Assembly (NCBI GenBank): GCA_965214295.1
Contig: OZ243944.1
Span: 1,488,001 to 1,552,000, forward strand
DNA length: 64,000 bases
Direction: 5' to 3'
Origin: JAJDUF01 sp965214295
GTDB lineage: Bacteria; Chloroflexota; UBA11872; UBA12225; JAJDUF01
Positions 33,525 through 41,741 of this stretch are shown one piece after another. Both the position numbers and the translations under genes were made by a program. A model generated the notes under the pieces. It did not search any database. It worked only from the letters and a program-made list of their open reading frames with translations, and had not been told where the DNA came from. How positions within the stretch are numbered: the first letter of the stretch is position 1; every line of letters begins with the position of its first letter.

Positions 33525-35168
33525 ATGGCTTCCCTCGATTACGGACTACTCACGCCGGAGTTCTTGCTCCTGGGACTGATCTTCCTCGTGCTGCTCCTGG
33601 ACCTGGTCTTCGCCGAGCGTGGACGGTGGCTCATCCCGTGGGTGACGGTGGTAGGGTTGCTCGTCGTGCTCCTCGTTGGCGGCTGGACCTGGGGTATCCG
33701 CGCGACGTTCGCCGACCTGCTCCGCGTTGACGAGTACACCTCCTTCTTCCGCGTCCTGTTCGCCGTCGTCGCGCTTGGCGTCGTCTTCGTGTCCATGCCC
33801 TACGTGCCCCGCTTCCTGCCCCACCAAAGCGAGTACTACGCCTTGGTCCTGGCCGGGACGTTGGGCATGATCCTCATGGCGATGGCCGACGAGCTACTCA
33901 CCGCCTACATCTCCCTGGAGCTATTGAGCTTCAGCAGCTACATCCTCGTCTCCTACGCCAAGCGCGACTTGAAGAGTAACGAAGCGGGTATTAAATACCT
34001 GATTATCGGGGCGCTCTCCTCAGCCCTGCTGCTCTACGGGATCAGCCTGCTCTACGGCGCGACCGGCACGACCAAGTTCCCCGGTATCGCCCAAGCCATT
34101 CAAGCACCCGGCGCCCTCGACAGCCCCGGCCTGCTCGTAGCACTGGCCCTGATTACGGTGGGCTTGGGCTTCAAGGTGGCGGCGGTCCCCTTCCACATGT
34201 GGACGCCGGACGTGTACGAGGGCGCTCCGACCCCCATCGCGGCCTACCTGGCCGTCGGCTCCAAAGCGGCCGGGTTCGCGCTCGTCGTGCGTTTCCTGGT
34301 CGGAGGGCTGCTGCCGGCCGTTGACTCCTGGCTCCCGGTGTTTGCGGTCCTCGCTGCGCTGACGATGACTGTCGGCAATCTGGTCGCCATTCACCAGCGC
34401 AACCTGAAGCGACTGCTCGCCTATTCCAGCATCTCCCAGGCCGGCTACGTGCTGGTCGGGATTGCTGCGCTCCAAGACGGTGATATCGGTGCCATGGCGA
34501 CGCGCGGCGTGGTGTTGCACCTCGCCGGCTACGTGTTCACCAACCTGGCCGCCTTCGGCGCCTTGATTGCCTTCGAGTCGCGCACCGGTCGCACCGACAT
34601 TCGGGATCTGGCCGGGGTGGCGCGTCAATCGCCGTTTATCGCCCTCACGCTCATGGTGGCGGTCTTCTCGCTCGCCGGCATGCCGCTGTTCGCCGGCTTC
34701 GTGACGAAGTTCTACCTCTTCGCGGCGGCGGCCCGCGCCGGACTGCTCTGGCTCGTCGCGATTGCGGTCATCAACTCGACCATCTCGCTCTACTACTACC
34801 TGATTGTCGTGAAGGAGATGTACGTTGGCGAAGCGCGCCCCGGCCTCCTCTCCCTACAACGTCCGCAAGGTTTGCTCACGGGCATTGCCCTTGCGGCCGG
34901 AGTCGTCGCCGGCATCGTAGTCTGGGTGAGTCTGGGCGCCAGCGGGTGGCTCTACGACTTCTACGGGCCGACCCTGCCCGTCATCATCGCCGTCGGCAGC
35001 GGCGGCCTCGTCGCCACGTTGGTCGGGCTGGCTTTCGGGGTGGTCGAGTTGCCGCTCGCCGCCATGTTGGCCGGCGTCTTTGTGCTCGGCCTCTACCCCT
35101 ACCCGGTGCTCGACCTGCTCGGCGACGTCAGTAGCGCCGTCTTCACCGCTACCGCTGCCCTCTCGTAG
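33525..35168 (+). CDS. nuoN: NADH-quinone oxidoreductase subunit N
   Basis: A 547-residue subunit, the third antiporter-like unit: ELLSFSSYILVSYAKRDLKSNEAGIKYLIIGALSSALLLYG, KVAAVPFHMWTPDVYEGAPTPIAAYLAVGSKAAGFA and LKRLLAYSSISQAGYVLVG. It closes the operon. A strong hairpin lies 12 bp after the stop. The operon therefore codes A, B, C, D, H, I, J, K, L, M and N, and no E, F or G gene is present. Confidence 0.95.
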   Translation: MASLDYGLLTPEFLLLGLIFLVLLLDLVFAERGRWLIPWVTVVGLLVVLLVGGWTWGIRATFADLLRVDEYTSFFRVLFAVVALGVVFVSMPYVPRFLPHQSEYYALVLAGTLGMILMAMADELLTAYISLELLSFSSYILVSYAKRDLKSNEAGIKYLIIGALSSALLLYGISLLYGATGTTKFPGIAQAIQAPGALDSPGLLVALALITVGLGFKVAAVPFHMWTPDVYEGAPTPIAAYLAVGSKAAGFALVVRFLVGGLLPAVDSWLPVFAVLAALTMTVGNLVAIHQRNLKRLLAYSSISQAGYVLVGIAALQDGDIGAMATRGVVLHLAGYVFTNLAAFGALIAFESRTGRTDIRDLAGVARQSPFIALTLMVAVFSLAGMPLFAGFVTKFYLFAAAARAGLLWLVAIAVINSTISLYYYLIVVKEMYVGEARPGLLSLQRPQGLLTGIALAAGVVAGIVVWVSLGASGWLYDFYGPTLPVIIAVGSGGLVATLVGLAFGVVELPLAAMLAGVFVLGLYPYPVLDLLGDVSSAVFTATAALS

Positions 35169-35179
35169 GCCAAAGCAAA

Positions 35180-35213
35180 GCGCCGGGTGTGTCACCCTCG
35201 TGACACCCGGCGC
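35180..35213. terminator. bidirectional hairpin after nuoN
   Basis: GCGCCGGGTGT (35180-35190) pairs with ACACCCGGCGC (35203-35213), with further CAC/GTG pairing inside. No T-run follows, so it is a strong stem rather than a textbook intrinsic terminator. It separates nuoN from a convergent small gene. Confidence 0.55.
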
Positions 35214-35238
35214 AATATCTCCTCCGGCCCGGCCTTAC

Positions 35239-35367
35239 TCAGCCGGTATAACGCTGGATGAAGTAGATTCCTCCCCAGACAAAGGCCAGCACTACCAGCA
35301 CGATGACCAAGTTCATCGCTTCACTAACGACAACCCCGCAGACAATGCGGGCGCATTCTTCAGCCAT
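35239..35367 (-). CDS. small single-helix membrane protein
   Basis: 42 codons: MAEECARIVCGVVVSEAMN followed by a hydrophobic helix LVIVLVVLAFVWGGIYFI and a basic end QRYTG. AGGA sits about eight bases before the ATG. A second in-frame ATG would leave 25 residues. The composition is coding-like, and the position at the end of the nuo operon is suggestive, but no family is recognised. Confidence 0.5.
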   Translation of the reverse strand: MAEECARIVCGVVVSEAMNLVIVLVVLAFVWGGIYFIQRYTG

Positions 35368-35427
35368 CGAGTATTCCTCGCTCCTCGCTCTGTTCCGGCA
35401 ATTGTAGCAAAGCTACCACGCCCGATC

Positions 35428-35447
35428 ATTCCCGCTTGCTCGGGCAT
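35428..35447. repeat. degenerate ATTCCC-N8-GGGAAT repeat
   Basis: ATTCCCGC-TTGC-TCGGGCAT, with two substitutions in the right arm, followed by CCAGGGGGGG. Confidence 0.5.
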
Positions 35448-35483
35448 CCAGGGGGGGCCTTCCCCCGCGAATGTCAACGCAAC

Positions 35484-35696
35484 CTAGTGGGCCGCCGGCC
35501 CGGCGCTCTCCGGCACCGTGCCGCCGAGTTGCCGAATTGCTCGTTCGATCAGGATGAGATTGCCGCGCAGGTTCGCCTTCCGCATTTCCTGGTGCGCGGC
35601 GACCGCTTCGTCGAAGAGCACCTGGAAATAGCGCCACTTCTCGTACAGCGTCTCCAGGCGCTCCTCGGTGGACGGTACCTGTTCCGTAGCAGCCAT
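35484..35696 (-). CDS. hypothetical small helical protein
   Basis: A 70-residue soluble protein (MAATEQVPSTEERLETLYEK...), Glu/Arg-rich and predicted helical throughout, with WRYFQVLFDEAVAAHQEMRK. GAGGAAGAG precedes the ATG at 35696; a GTG one codon upstream is the alternative. No recognised family. A possible TACAAT -10 box lies upstream near 35775. Confidence 0.55.
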   Translation of the reverse strand: MAATEQVPSTEERLETLYEKWRYFQVLFDEAVAAHQEMRKANLRGNLILIERAIRQLGGTVPESAGPAAH

Positions 35697-35803
35697 CACT
35701 CTTCCTCATTGATCGCAGCGCCAAGCGGTCTCCCGACCCGGCGGCTGGCGCTGGATAATCGAACCTACAGCCGATTGTACCGCATGCAGCCGGATGTCCG
35801 GGG

Positions 35804-36958
35804 TTACTGTGGAGCGCCGGGATAGCCCGTCACCGGCTCGACGACCGGCGCTCCGGCGGCCCGCTGGCAATGGTAGTCGTAGAGCGCCACCAACTGCTCG
35901 GCCGCCGTGCGCCACGGCAGCACCAGCTCCCGGCCCCGCTGGCCCATGGCGGCGGCCGCCGGAGCGCCGAGTAATCGGAGCGCCGCCCGCGCTGCTGCCT
36001 CAGGGTCGTCGGGCGGCACCAGAAACCCGTTCACCCCGTCTTGGATCGCGTCCACGGCGCCGCAGCCGGTCGTACCGATGACGGGGCGTCCGCAGGCATT
36101 GGCCTCCCAATACACCAGGCCGAACCCCTCGAACTGGTACCGATCCATCACCGGCAAGAGCCACATCAACGCGCACTGGTGGTACAGGCGAATCAGTGTT
36201 TCGTCGTCAACCCGCCCCAGCCAACGCACCGCCCCGGTCAAGCCCAGCGCGTCCACGCGCTCCCGTAGCTCGGCCAGCAAAACCGGGTCGTCGGTTGCGC
36301 CGGCAATCCAATACTCCACGTCGGGACGCCGCGCATGCACGCGGGCAAACGCCTCGATGGCGACGTGATAGCCCTTGCGCCGTTTGATTGGCGCCACCGA
36401 AAGCAGAAAGGGGCGCTCGACCGGCGGCGGTGGCGCGATCCGAAACCGCTCCGTCTCGATGCCCTCCGGCACCACCGCAGTCTTGACTGTAGGGAGCTGT
36501 ACGCGCAGCTGGGCGCGGGTGAAGCTGCTGACACAGACGACCCGCGCCGCTCGCTGGTAGGCCCACGCCAGCCACCAGCGATCCGGGCGGCGTGTCAGCG
36601 GACGAATGGCATACGTGCCGTGCGCGGTCACCAGCAGCGGCCGTCGGCCAGTTGCCAACGCCGCCGGGACGACGTATGGCTCGGTAAGACAGTGGATCAC
36701 GTCGCACTCCCGGCTCGCCGCGAGGATGGCCGGCAACGCGCGCCCGGTGAGGCGCAGCAGCCCCCGCGCCTCCTGGACGAACGAGGGCACGCGCCGGTGG
36801 TCGGGGAGGCCAACCAGGTCCGGCTGATCGCACAGGTGCCGCGGGCTGACGAGCCGGATAGCGATGCCGAGGTCCCGCAAGGCACGAATGACCCCCAGCG
36901 CGTGCCGGCCCCAGCCATACGTTGGCGAAAGGTAGTCGGTAATCAGACAGACGCGCAT
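35804..36958 (-). CDS. family-4 glycosyltransferase
   Basis: A 384-residue GT-B glycosyltransferase. The N-terminus MRVCLITDYLSPTYGWGRH is typical of GT4, the middle has VICVSSFTR-type VVCVSSFTRAQL and the VVPEGIETERF hinge, and the donor-binding end has the E-x7-E motif EGFGLVYWEANACGRPVIG and DGVNGFLVPPDDPEA. It transfers a sugar from a nucleotide or lipid donor to an unknown acceptor. The start at 36958 is fixed by the conserved beginning; about 90 upstream open codons are not part of the fold. Confidence 0.88.
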   Translation of the reverse strand: MRVCLITDYLSPTYGWGRHALGVIRALRDLGIAIRLVSPRHLCDQPDLVGLPDHRRVPSFVQEARGLLRLTGRALPAILAASRECDVIHCLTEPYVVPAALATGRRPLLVTAHGTYAIRPLTRRPDRWWLAWAYQRAARVVCVSSFTRAQLRVQLPTVKTAVVPEGIETERFRIAPPPPVERPFLLSVAPIKRRKGYHVAIEAFARVHARRPDVEYWIAGATDDPVLLAELRERVDALGLTGAVRWLGRVDDETLIRLYHQCALMWLLPVMDRYQFEGFGLVYWEANACGRPVIGTTGCGAVDAIQDGVNGFLVPPDDPEAAARAALRLLGAPAAAAMGQRGRELVLPWRTAAEQLVALYDYHCQRAAGAPVVEPVTGYPGAPQ

Positions 36959-37101
36959 GGCCGCTCCCAAGTATCCCAGAAATAGCACCGGGCGATATGC
37001 GCGTCGCCGGAAAGACCACGCCCATGCTTCAGCGAGCGCAGCCGCTCGCTGCCGCCTCGCCTCACTACCTCTACGAACCTGCTGCACGAAAGTAGCGGTA
37101 G

Positions 37102-37311
37102 TCAGCCGTTCCGCGCCCAAGATTCGAGCAGTCGGATCACTAGCCACAGCGCCGCCAGCAGGAGCATCCCGCCGATCACGATACCGACGGTGATCAACGC
37201 CACTACTGGCCCAAACAGCAGCCACGCCAGACCGCCACCGAGCACCAGGACGATCAAGAAGCCACCGACAATGAGCCGGCTCTCGGTGCTACGACGAAAC
37301 GTCCCATCCAT
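37102..37311 (-). CDS. two-helix membrane protein
   Basis: A 69-residue protein: a basic N-terminus (MDGTFRRSTESR), helix 1 LIVGGFLIVLVLGGGLAWLLF, helix 2 ALITVGIVIGGMLLLAALWLVI, and a basic tail. It stands 143 bp upstream of the glycosyltransferase on the same strand. Unknown function; possibly a small partner of envelope enzymes. The ATG at 37311 is preceded by another ATG at 37314. Confidence 0.6.
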   Translation of the reverse strand: MDGTFRRSTESRLIVGGFLIVLVLGGGLAWLLFGPVVALITVGIVIGGMLLLAALWLVIRLLESWARNG

Positions 37312-37380
37312 CACTAGAAACTATACACGCCCCGGCAGCATCAGCCTGACCCGCCTCACCCCCCGCCTGTAGGGATGGGA

Positions 37381-37420
37381 TTCTAGTATATGTCAATATA
37401 TGATATAATGGCGTCACATG
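37381..37420 (+). promoter_or_regulatory. promoter/operator region of the restriction-modification unit
   Basis: An abrupt AT-rich patch contains TATAAT (37404-37409) with TTCTAG 17 bp upstream. ATGGC-GTCACAT-GCCAT forms an inverted repeat over the likely start site (37407-37423) that could bind a repressor or the methyltransferase. Confidence 0.45.
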
Positions 37421-37520
37421 CCATCATCTTAGGTGACTGCCTCCCGGCCAATGAGAGAAGCGAGTGCTGGCACATGCCGTTGTGGTATGTTCCTGAGGCG
37501 AGTAGGCGGAGCATTTGGCA

Positions 37521-38725
37521 ATGGGCTATCCTGCGGTTCTTGATCTTTTTGCTGGCGCCGGTGGCCTTAGCCTTGGGTTCCAGCGGGCAGGCTTCCACGT
37601 ACATACTGCTATCGAGTGTGATGCTTGGGCTGCCGAAACGTTGAGGATGAACCACACCCAGACGCACGTGGTCCAGAAAGACATCGCAGAGATTACTGAC
37701 GAGGAGGTCAAGGCTCTTTCGTCCGCAGTGCGCTATGTCGGAGTTATTGGGGGGCCTCCATGCCAGGGATTTTCACACAGCAATATCGTAAAGCGCGATC
37801 ATCGAGATCCTCGCAACTCACTATTTCAGCATTTCGCACGGTTCGTTAGTATCATCAGGCCCGATTTTTTCTCATCGAGAATGTTCCCGGCTTACTTCGT
37901 ACTAACCTAGCAACTGGGCAACCGGCTATCGAGGTGATTGACCAATGCTTCAAGGATGTCGGATATCGAACCCATCGGTGCCTCCTCGGCGCAGAGGCAT
38001 TCGGTGTCCCTCAAATCCGGGAGCGGTTGTTTATTCTCGGCACGCTTGGTTGTGCGCTCAAACACCCTATGCCCTCCCCTACGCATTCTGGCGTTTCACA
38101 AGGCCAGCTCTCTCTGCTAGGGACAGACGAGCAGTTGCCGAAGCCCATCACCCTTTGGGATGCTATTTCGGACCTTCCTGAGCTAAAAGCTGGAGAGGGA
38201 TCAAGTCCGTCGAGGTACGCTGGATTGCCAGAGACAGAGTACCAGAGAGCGATGCGAAACGATTCTGATATGCTTTGGAATCATGTAGCTATGAAACATA
38301 CGAAGCGTGTTGTTGAGCGTTTTAAGCAAATATCCTTCGGAGAATCACAATCTGACGTAGTTGATGAGTATGCCCCACGAGTGCGTAGCAGTGGTCATCT
38401 GATATCAAGAAAACGATACGATCAGAATAATCGCCGCCTTCATCCGGATCGGCCAAGCCATACCATTCCTGCATCCTTCTATGCAAACTTTGTCCATCCC
38501 TTCCAGCACCGAAACTTCACTCCTCGTGAGGGAGCACGCTTACAATCCTTTCCTGACACCTATGTCTTCTGCGGCAAACCTACGGTGGTGAGTCATAAGC
38601 TCCTTACCCGTGAGGGCCGGATAGGGGAGAGGCACTTGTGCCAATATGCTCAGATTGGCAATGCTGTGCCACCAATTCTTTCCCATGCAGTCGCTACAAA
38701 CATTGCCAGACAGATGGGTTACTGA
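37521..38725 (+). CDS. DNA (cytosine-5) methyltransferase, frameshifted in a T-run
   Basis: All type II m5C methyltransferase blocks are present in order: motif I LDLFAGAGGLSLGF, motif IV GGPPCQGFS with the catalytic Cys, motif VI ENVPG, motif VIII QNNRR, motif IX RPSHTIPA, motif X QIGNAVPP. The frame breaks once. GATTTTTTCTC at 37863-37873 has six T where seven would join IIRPDFF to LIENVPGLLRTN, and the first frame otherwise ends at 37910. The full product would be about 402 residues. GGAG precedes the ATG at 37521. It is followed with a one-base overlap by the endonuclease gene. Confidence 0.85.
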
Positions 38726-39576
38726 TGCCTACCTTCGTACACGGCGATAATATCGCACAGAAAGCTGATCACCGGACGAAATATCGGGATCACGAATCTC
38801 GCCAGTTCTTGGGTGAGATCGCAGTTCGCTACTCCTCATGGAAGGAAAATAATCTTAATCTAATAGATTCGGACCGAGAAACTGTGAACCGGCGCACTGA
38901 ATTGCTTAGCGAGTACAAGGATTTTATTGATCAGCAGCACTATGCGGAGAAATTTGACTCGCGGAGCAATCTTCACTCGACGGTTATCGAGGAGTTCCTG
39001 GTATACCTGTTCCAAGGTTCGGTTCCCAATATAGATATGGAGCCTGTTATCGGCAAAGGTCGCACATTCAAGTCATTCTATCTCGCCGCCAAGAGCTTTG
39101 CAGATCTTCTTGACAGACCAAGTATCCGTGTTGAGACAAAAGACCATGACTTTGTTATAGGAACTACTATTCGTGCGAGGTTTGAGAACCGACAGAGCGA
39201 GGAGCTAGGCAGTCAGTCGTTCCAGATTCCGGCAGTGGTAATCGAATGCAAAACATATCTCGACAAGACAATGCTGGAGGGTGCGGCCGGGGCTGCGGAA
39301 GATTTGAAGCGTATCAATCCAAGCGCACGCTACATCATTGTCGCTGAGTGGCTGAAACTTACCCAGAGCGTGAATCTACAAAAGTATCGTATCGATCAGA
39401 TTTACGTTCTGCGCCGCCAGAGGAACACGGACCGAGAGTTTCGATTTGGGGAAGGATATGTAAAGAACCCAATCTATCCGGACCTCGTCTGGGATTTATT
39501 CCGAGAAGTGACCGGCTATCTTGCGGCAGACCGATGGGATATCGAGGCTGCAATCGCACGTGGAAAGCTCCTATAG
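38725..39576 (+). CDS. type II restriction endonuclease, Bpu10I-like
   Basis: A 283-residue protein whose start overlaps the methyltransferase stop (TGATG). A PD-(D/E)xK-type core is visible: an acidic residue before VIGTTI, then PAVVIECKTYLDKTMLEGAAGAAEDLKRINPSARYIIV, where E-x-K and the following strand form the active site. The N-terminal half (HRTKYRDHESRQFLGEIAVRYSSW) is helical. By resemblance it belongs near the Bpu10I family, but I am less sure of the specificity. Codon use and base composition are AT-richer than the neighbours, as for the methyltransferase. Confidence 0.7.
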   Translation: MPTFVHGDNIAQKADHRTKYRDHESRQFLGEIAVRYSSWKENNLNLIDSDRETVNRRTELLSEYKDFIDQQHYAEKFDSRSNLHSTVIEEFLVYLFQGSVPNIDMEPVIGKGRTFKSFYLAAKSFADLLDRPSIRVETKDHDFVIGTTIRARFENRQSEELGSQSFQIPAVVIECKTYLDKTMLEGAAGAAEDLKRINPSARYIIVAEWLKLTQSVNLQKYRIDQIYVLRRQRNTDREFRFGEGYVKNPIYPDLVWDLFREVTGYLAADRWDIEAAIARGKLL

Positions 39577-39594
39577 CCCATCCATCGTCATGGG

Positions 39595-40128
39595 TCAACA
39601 GTCGTGTGCTACGTCACCTGCCGCATCCCGCTCGTATTCGCCGGCCTCCCCGGTGGCGACTGGCGGTGACCCGCCGAGGCCACTGGTCGCGGCTGCCAGC
39701 GCCACGCCGATATACAATAGCACCCCGGAAGCGAGCATGGGTGAGGGGCCGACGGAGCCTCTCGCAACTTCCCACCAGCGTTCACTGAGCGACATCGTCT
39801 CCCAGCGGTCGGCGTAACGGAAGTCCAGGGGTGCTGCCTCATAGTTCGCCTCGACATGCTTCCAGATACCCACTGCGGCCATCGCGATTGCCAGCACCGC
39901 GCAGGTGCGTGCGAACCAAACCGTTGCTTGTGTCCGGCGGATCAGGAGGACCGTTAGGGCAAGAACGATCCCTCCCAAGGCCACCCACGGGAGCAGTTGC
40001 CACACGTCGTGCCAGTGTCGGTCGAGCGCCAGCTCCGCAGCCGTACCAATCGTTCCTACGCCAGCTAGCAGGAACAATGCCCCCCGCCGGAACCCGATCC
40101 TTTGCCCACTCATCACGGAGCGCCTCAT
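39595..40128 (-). CDS. membrane protein, unknown function
   Basis: A 177-residue protein with four predicted helices: GALFLLAGVGTIGTAAELAL, VWQLLPWVALGGIVLALTVLLI, WFARTCAVLAIAMAAVGIW, and SPMLASGVLLYIGVALAAAT. Between helices 3 and 4 is a Glu/Arg-rich outside loop (FRYADRWETMSLSERWWEVARG). The start at 40128 overlaps the stop of the upstream lipoprotein gene by ATGA, so the two are coupled. No family recognised. Confidence 0.65.
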   Translation of the reverse strand: MRRSVMSGQRIGFRRGALFLLAGVGTIGTAAELALDRHWHDVWQLLPWVALGGIVLALTVLLIRRTQATVWFARTCAVLAIAMAAVGIWKHVEANYEAAPLDFRYADRWETMSLSERWWEVARGSVGPSPMLASGVLLYIGVALAAATSGLGGSPPVATGEAGEYERDAAGDVAHDC

Positions 40129-40508
40129 GGCAGGTGCAGTTGGGCAATGATCGTCTCCACCACGCCGGGGGCCGGATTGTACTTCGCCAGCTCGCCGCGC
40201 AGTTTGGTGTAGTTGGTGTCGTCTACCGAGTAGGGACGGTACTCGTCCACCTCGCGGGCCCACCGCCTCGCGCTCCCGATACCCGCTGCCTCGAACGCCG
40301 CCGTAAGCTCCGCAATGCTCGCATTGTTCACTGAAAGCGTTCCGCTGGTGGCCGCCGTCGTGTTGGTAGCCACTTCCGCTGTAGGGGCTGATTGTGGTGC
40401 CGTCGCCGCAGATGGCTCACCATCCGCACACCCTACGGTAAGCATGATCGCGAGGGCCAGACCCGCCGCCCGGACCCCGTGGGCCAAGGTCACCCAAGGA
40501 CTTCTCAT
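40125..40508 (-). CDS. putative lipoprotein with helix-hairpin-helix-like domain
   Basis: About 127 residues. The signal ends in a lipobox-like LTVGCADG, then comes an Ala/Thr/Ser linker (TAPQSAPTAEVATNTTAATSG). The C-terminal domain begins SVNNASIAELTAAFEAAGIGSARRWAREVDEYRPY, which reads like a helix-hairpin-helix (ComEA-type) element and ends AKYNPAPGVVETIIAQL. The start at 40508 has GGAGG close by (three bases); an ATG at 40523 is the alternative. It is coupled to the membrane protein gene downstream. Confidence 0.6.
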   Translation of the reverse strand: MRSPWVTLAHGVRAAGLALAIMLTVGCADGEPSAATAPQSAPTAEVATNTTAATSGTLSVNNASIAELTAAFEAAGIGSARRWAREVDEYRPYSVDDTNYTKLRGELAKYNPAPGVVETIIAQLHLP

Positions 40509-40523
40509 CTTCCTCCAGTGCAT

Positions 40524-40792
40524 CTTTCTATCGCGGGTAACCTGCAAGAAGGCGTCTCCTTCTTCTTTGGCAAAGCCTTTCTGACGATCTACTTTGGCCA
40601 TAGCTCTGTATTGCCTCACCCGACGTTAGTCAATGGGCTGGATTCGTTCCCATACGGCCTGCATCGGCCGTGCCCGCTACGTCAATCAGTATGCGGCATC
40701 TCGGTAAACGTACTTTGCGATTCGCGTAAAGATGCAGTTAAATCCGAAAGCGCTCGGGGAGCAGCGCTTTCTGCCGCAAATGTCAACCCAGC
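40524..40792. other. spacer with no recognised gene
   Basis: 270 bp between the lipoprotein gene and the small membrane protein. AAATGTCAACCCAGCCTAG near the right end resembles AATGTCAACGCAACCTAG at 35470, both at the 3' end of a minus-strand gene. Otherwise nothing is seen. Confidence 0.4.
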
Positions 40793-40960
40793 CTAGTGAC
40801 CGCCGCGGCGATCCCAGTTCAGGACGCCGCCGGCGAGCGCCATGAGGGCCAGTCCACAGACAACCAGCAGCTCGCGCCATCCCGGCAGCCAGATGGCGCC
40901 GATCCAGAGCAGGACGCCACCACACGAGAGACCGACTGCAAGCCAGCGTGGATTCACCAT
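40793..40960 (-). CDS. small two-helix membrane protein
   Basis: 55 codons: MVNPRWLAVGLSCGGVLLW, then IGAIWLPGWRELLVVCGLALMALAGGVL, then NWDRRGGH. Two hydrophobic stretches are separated by a Trp/Pro turn. The ATG follows the stop of the SGNH hydrolase directly (TAGATG), with GGCGAGG as the ribosome site. Hence it is very likely the last gene of that unit. Function unknown. Confidence 0.6.
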   Translation of the reverse strand: MVNPRWLAVGLSCGGVLLWIGAIWLPGWRELLVVCGLALMALAGGVLNWDRRGGH

Positions 40961-41596
40961 CTACCTCGCCGCCGCAGCCCCCCGGTTGCCAAGGCCGAGC
41001 TGCTCCCTGAGCAGGTCACTCACCGCGGCGGCAAGGAGCTCCCGCCCCGCCTCCGTCGGATGTACCCCATCCGGCCCGAGGCCCTCCTGGCCGCCGGCTT
41101 GCGTAAGTGCCTGATAGAGGTCGTGCGCGGCTACGTGCAGCTCCCGCATCACCGTAGCGGCCGCCCGGTTGTAGTCCCGCACGTCCGCATCCCGGCGGAT
41201 AAAGCGCTTTTCCCGCCGATGCCGACCATCGTGTATCGGCGTCGTCGCGGCCCACACCAGCTCTGCCGCCCGGCCGGCCCGGAGTAGCTCGACGATAGCC
41301 CGTAGGTTGCGTGCATACTCCTCTAGTGGGACCGCACACCCACTCGCATCATCTTGGCGCGCGATGTCGTGCAGCCCCACATTGAAGTGGATCAGGTCTA
41401 CCTCACTAGGCAGTTCCCCGGCTGTGAGCAGCGCCAGGAAGTGCCGCGTACTCCACCCGGACGCGCGGTAGTAGTCCACGGCGATGCCTCGGTCGCGCAG
41501 CCGCGCTGCCACCAGCGGCGCATACCCGCCGGAGCCGAAAGAGTACCCCGGCGAGGTGCAGATGGAGTCACCTAGCAGCAAAACACGCGGTTGCAC
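40961..41596 (-). CDS. SGNH/GDSL-family hydrolase
   Basis: A 211-residue esterase/lipase-like enzyme: block I VLLLGDSICTSPGYS (catalytic Ser), block III IHFNVGLHDIA (in place of GxND), and block V LGPDGVHPTEAGRELLA (catalytic Asp and His). The GTG at 41596 with AAAGG eight bases upstream starts just before block I; the longer frame upstream is repeat-derived. The substrate could be a carbohydrate ester or lipid. It precedes the small membrane protein without a gap. Confidence 0.82.
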   Translation of the reverse strand: MQPRVLLLGDSICTSPGYSFGSGGYAPLVAARLRDRGIAVDYYRASGWSTRHFLALLTAGELPSEVDLIHFNVGLHDIARQDDASGCAVPLEEYARNLRAIVELLRAGRAAELVWAATTPIHDGRHRREKRFIRRDADVRDYNRAAATVMRELHVAAHDLYQALTQAGGQEGLGPDGVHPTEAGRELLAAAVSDLLREQLGLGNRGAAAAR

Positions 41597-41741
41597 GGCC
41601 AGGACCTTTCCATGGTCGCCCTGAGCGGAGCACAGGGTCGCTCTCCCGTAGCCGAGCTTCTGCGCTCCGCTCAGAAGGACCGGTTGGGCGGCGACTTTGG
41701 AAAGGCCCTCTTCCACGGCGTCCGCTTCTTCCTCACCGGCC
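41597..41741. repeat. inverted repeat between dehydrogenase and SGNH genes
   Basis: CTGAGCGGAGC near 41622 and GCTCCGCTCAG near 41662 form an inverted repeat. CTGAGCGGAGCGAAGAATCT at about 45277 is related. Confidence 0.5.

Noticed and set aside
37390..37644. 85-codon frame at the start of the restriction-modification unit as a control (C) protein
   Set aside because: Its second half overlaps the methyltransferase motif I region out of frame and it has no helix-turn-helix; only its promoter region is kept.
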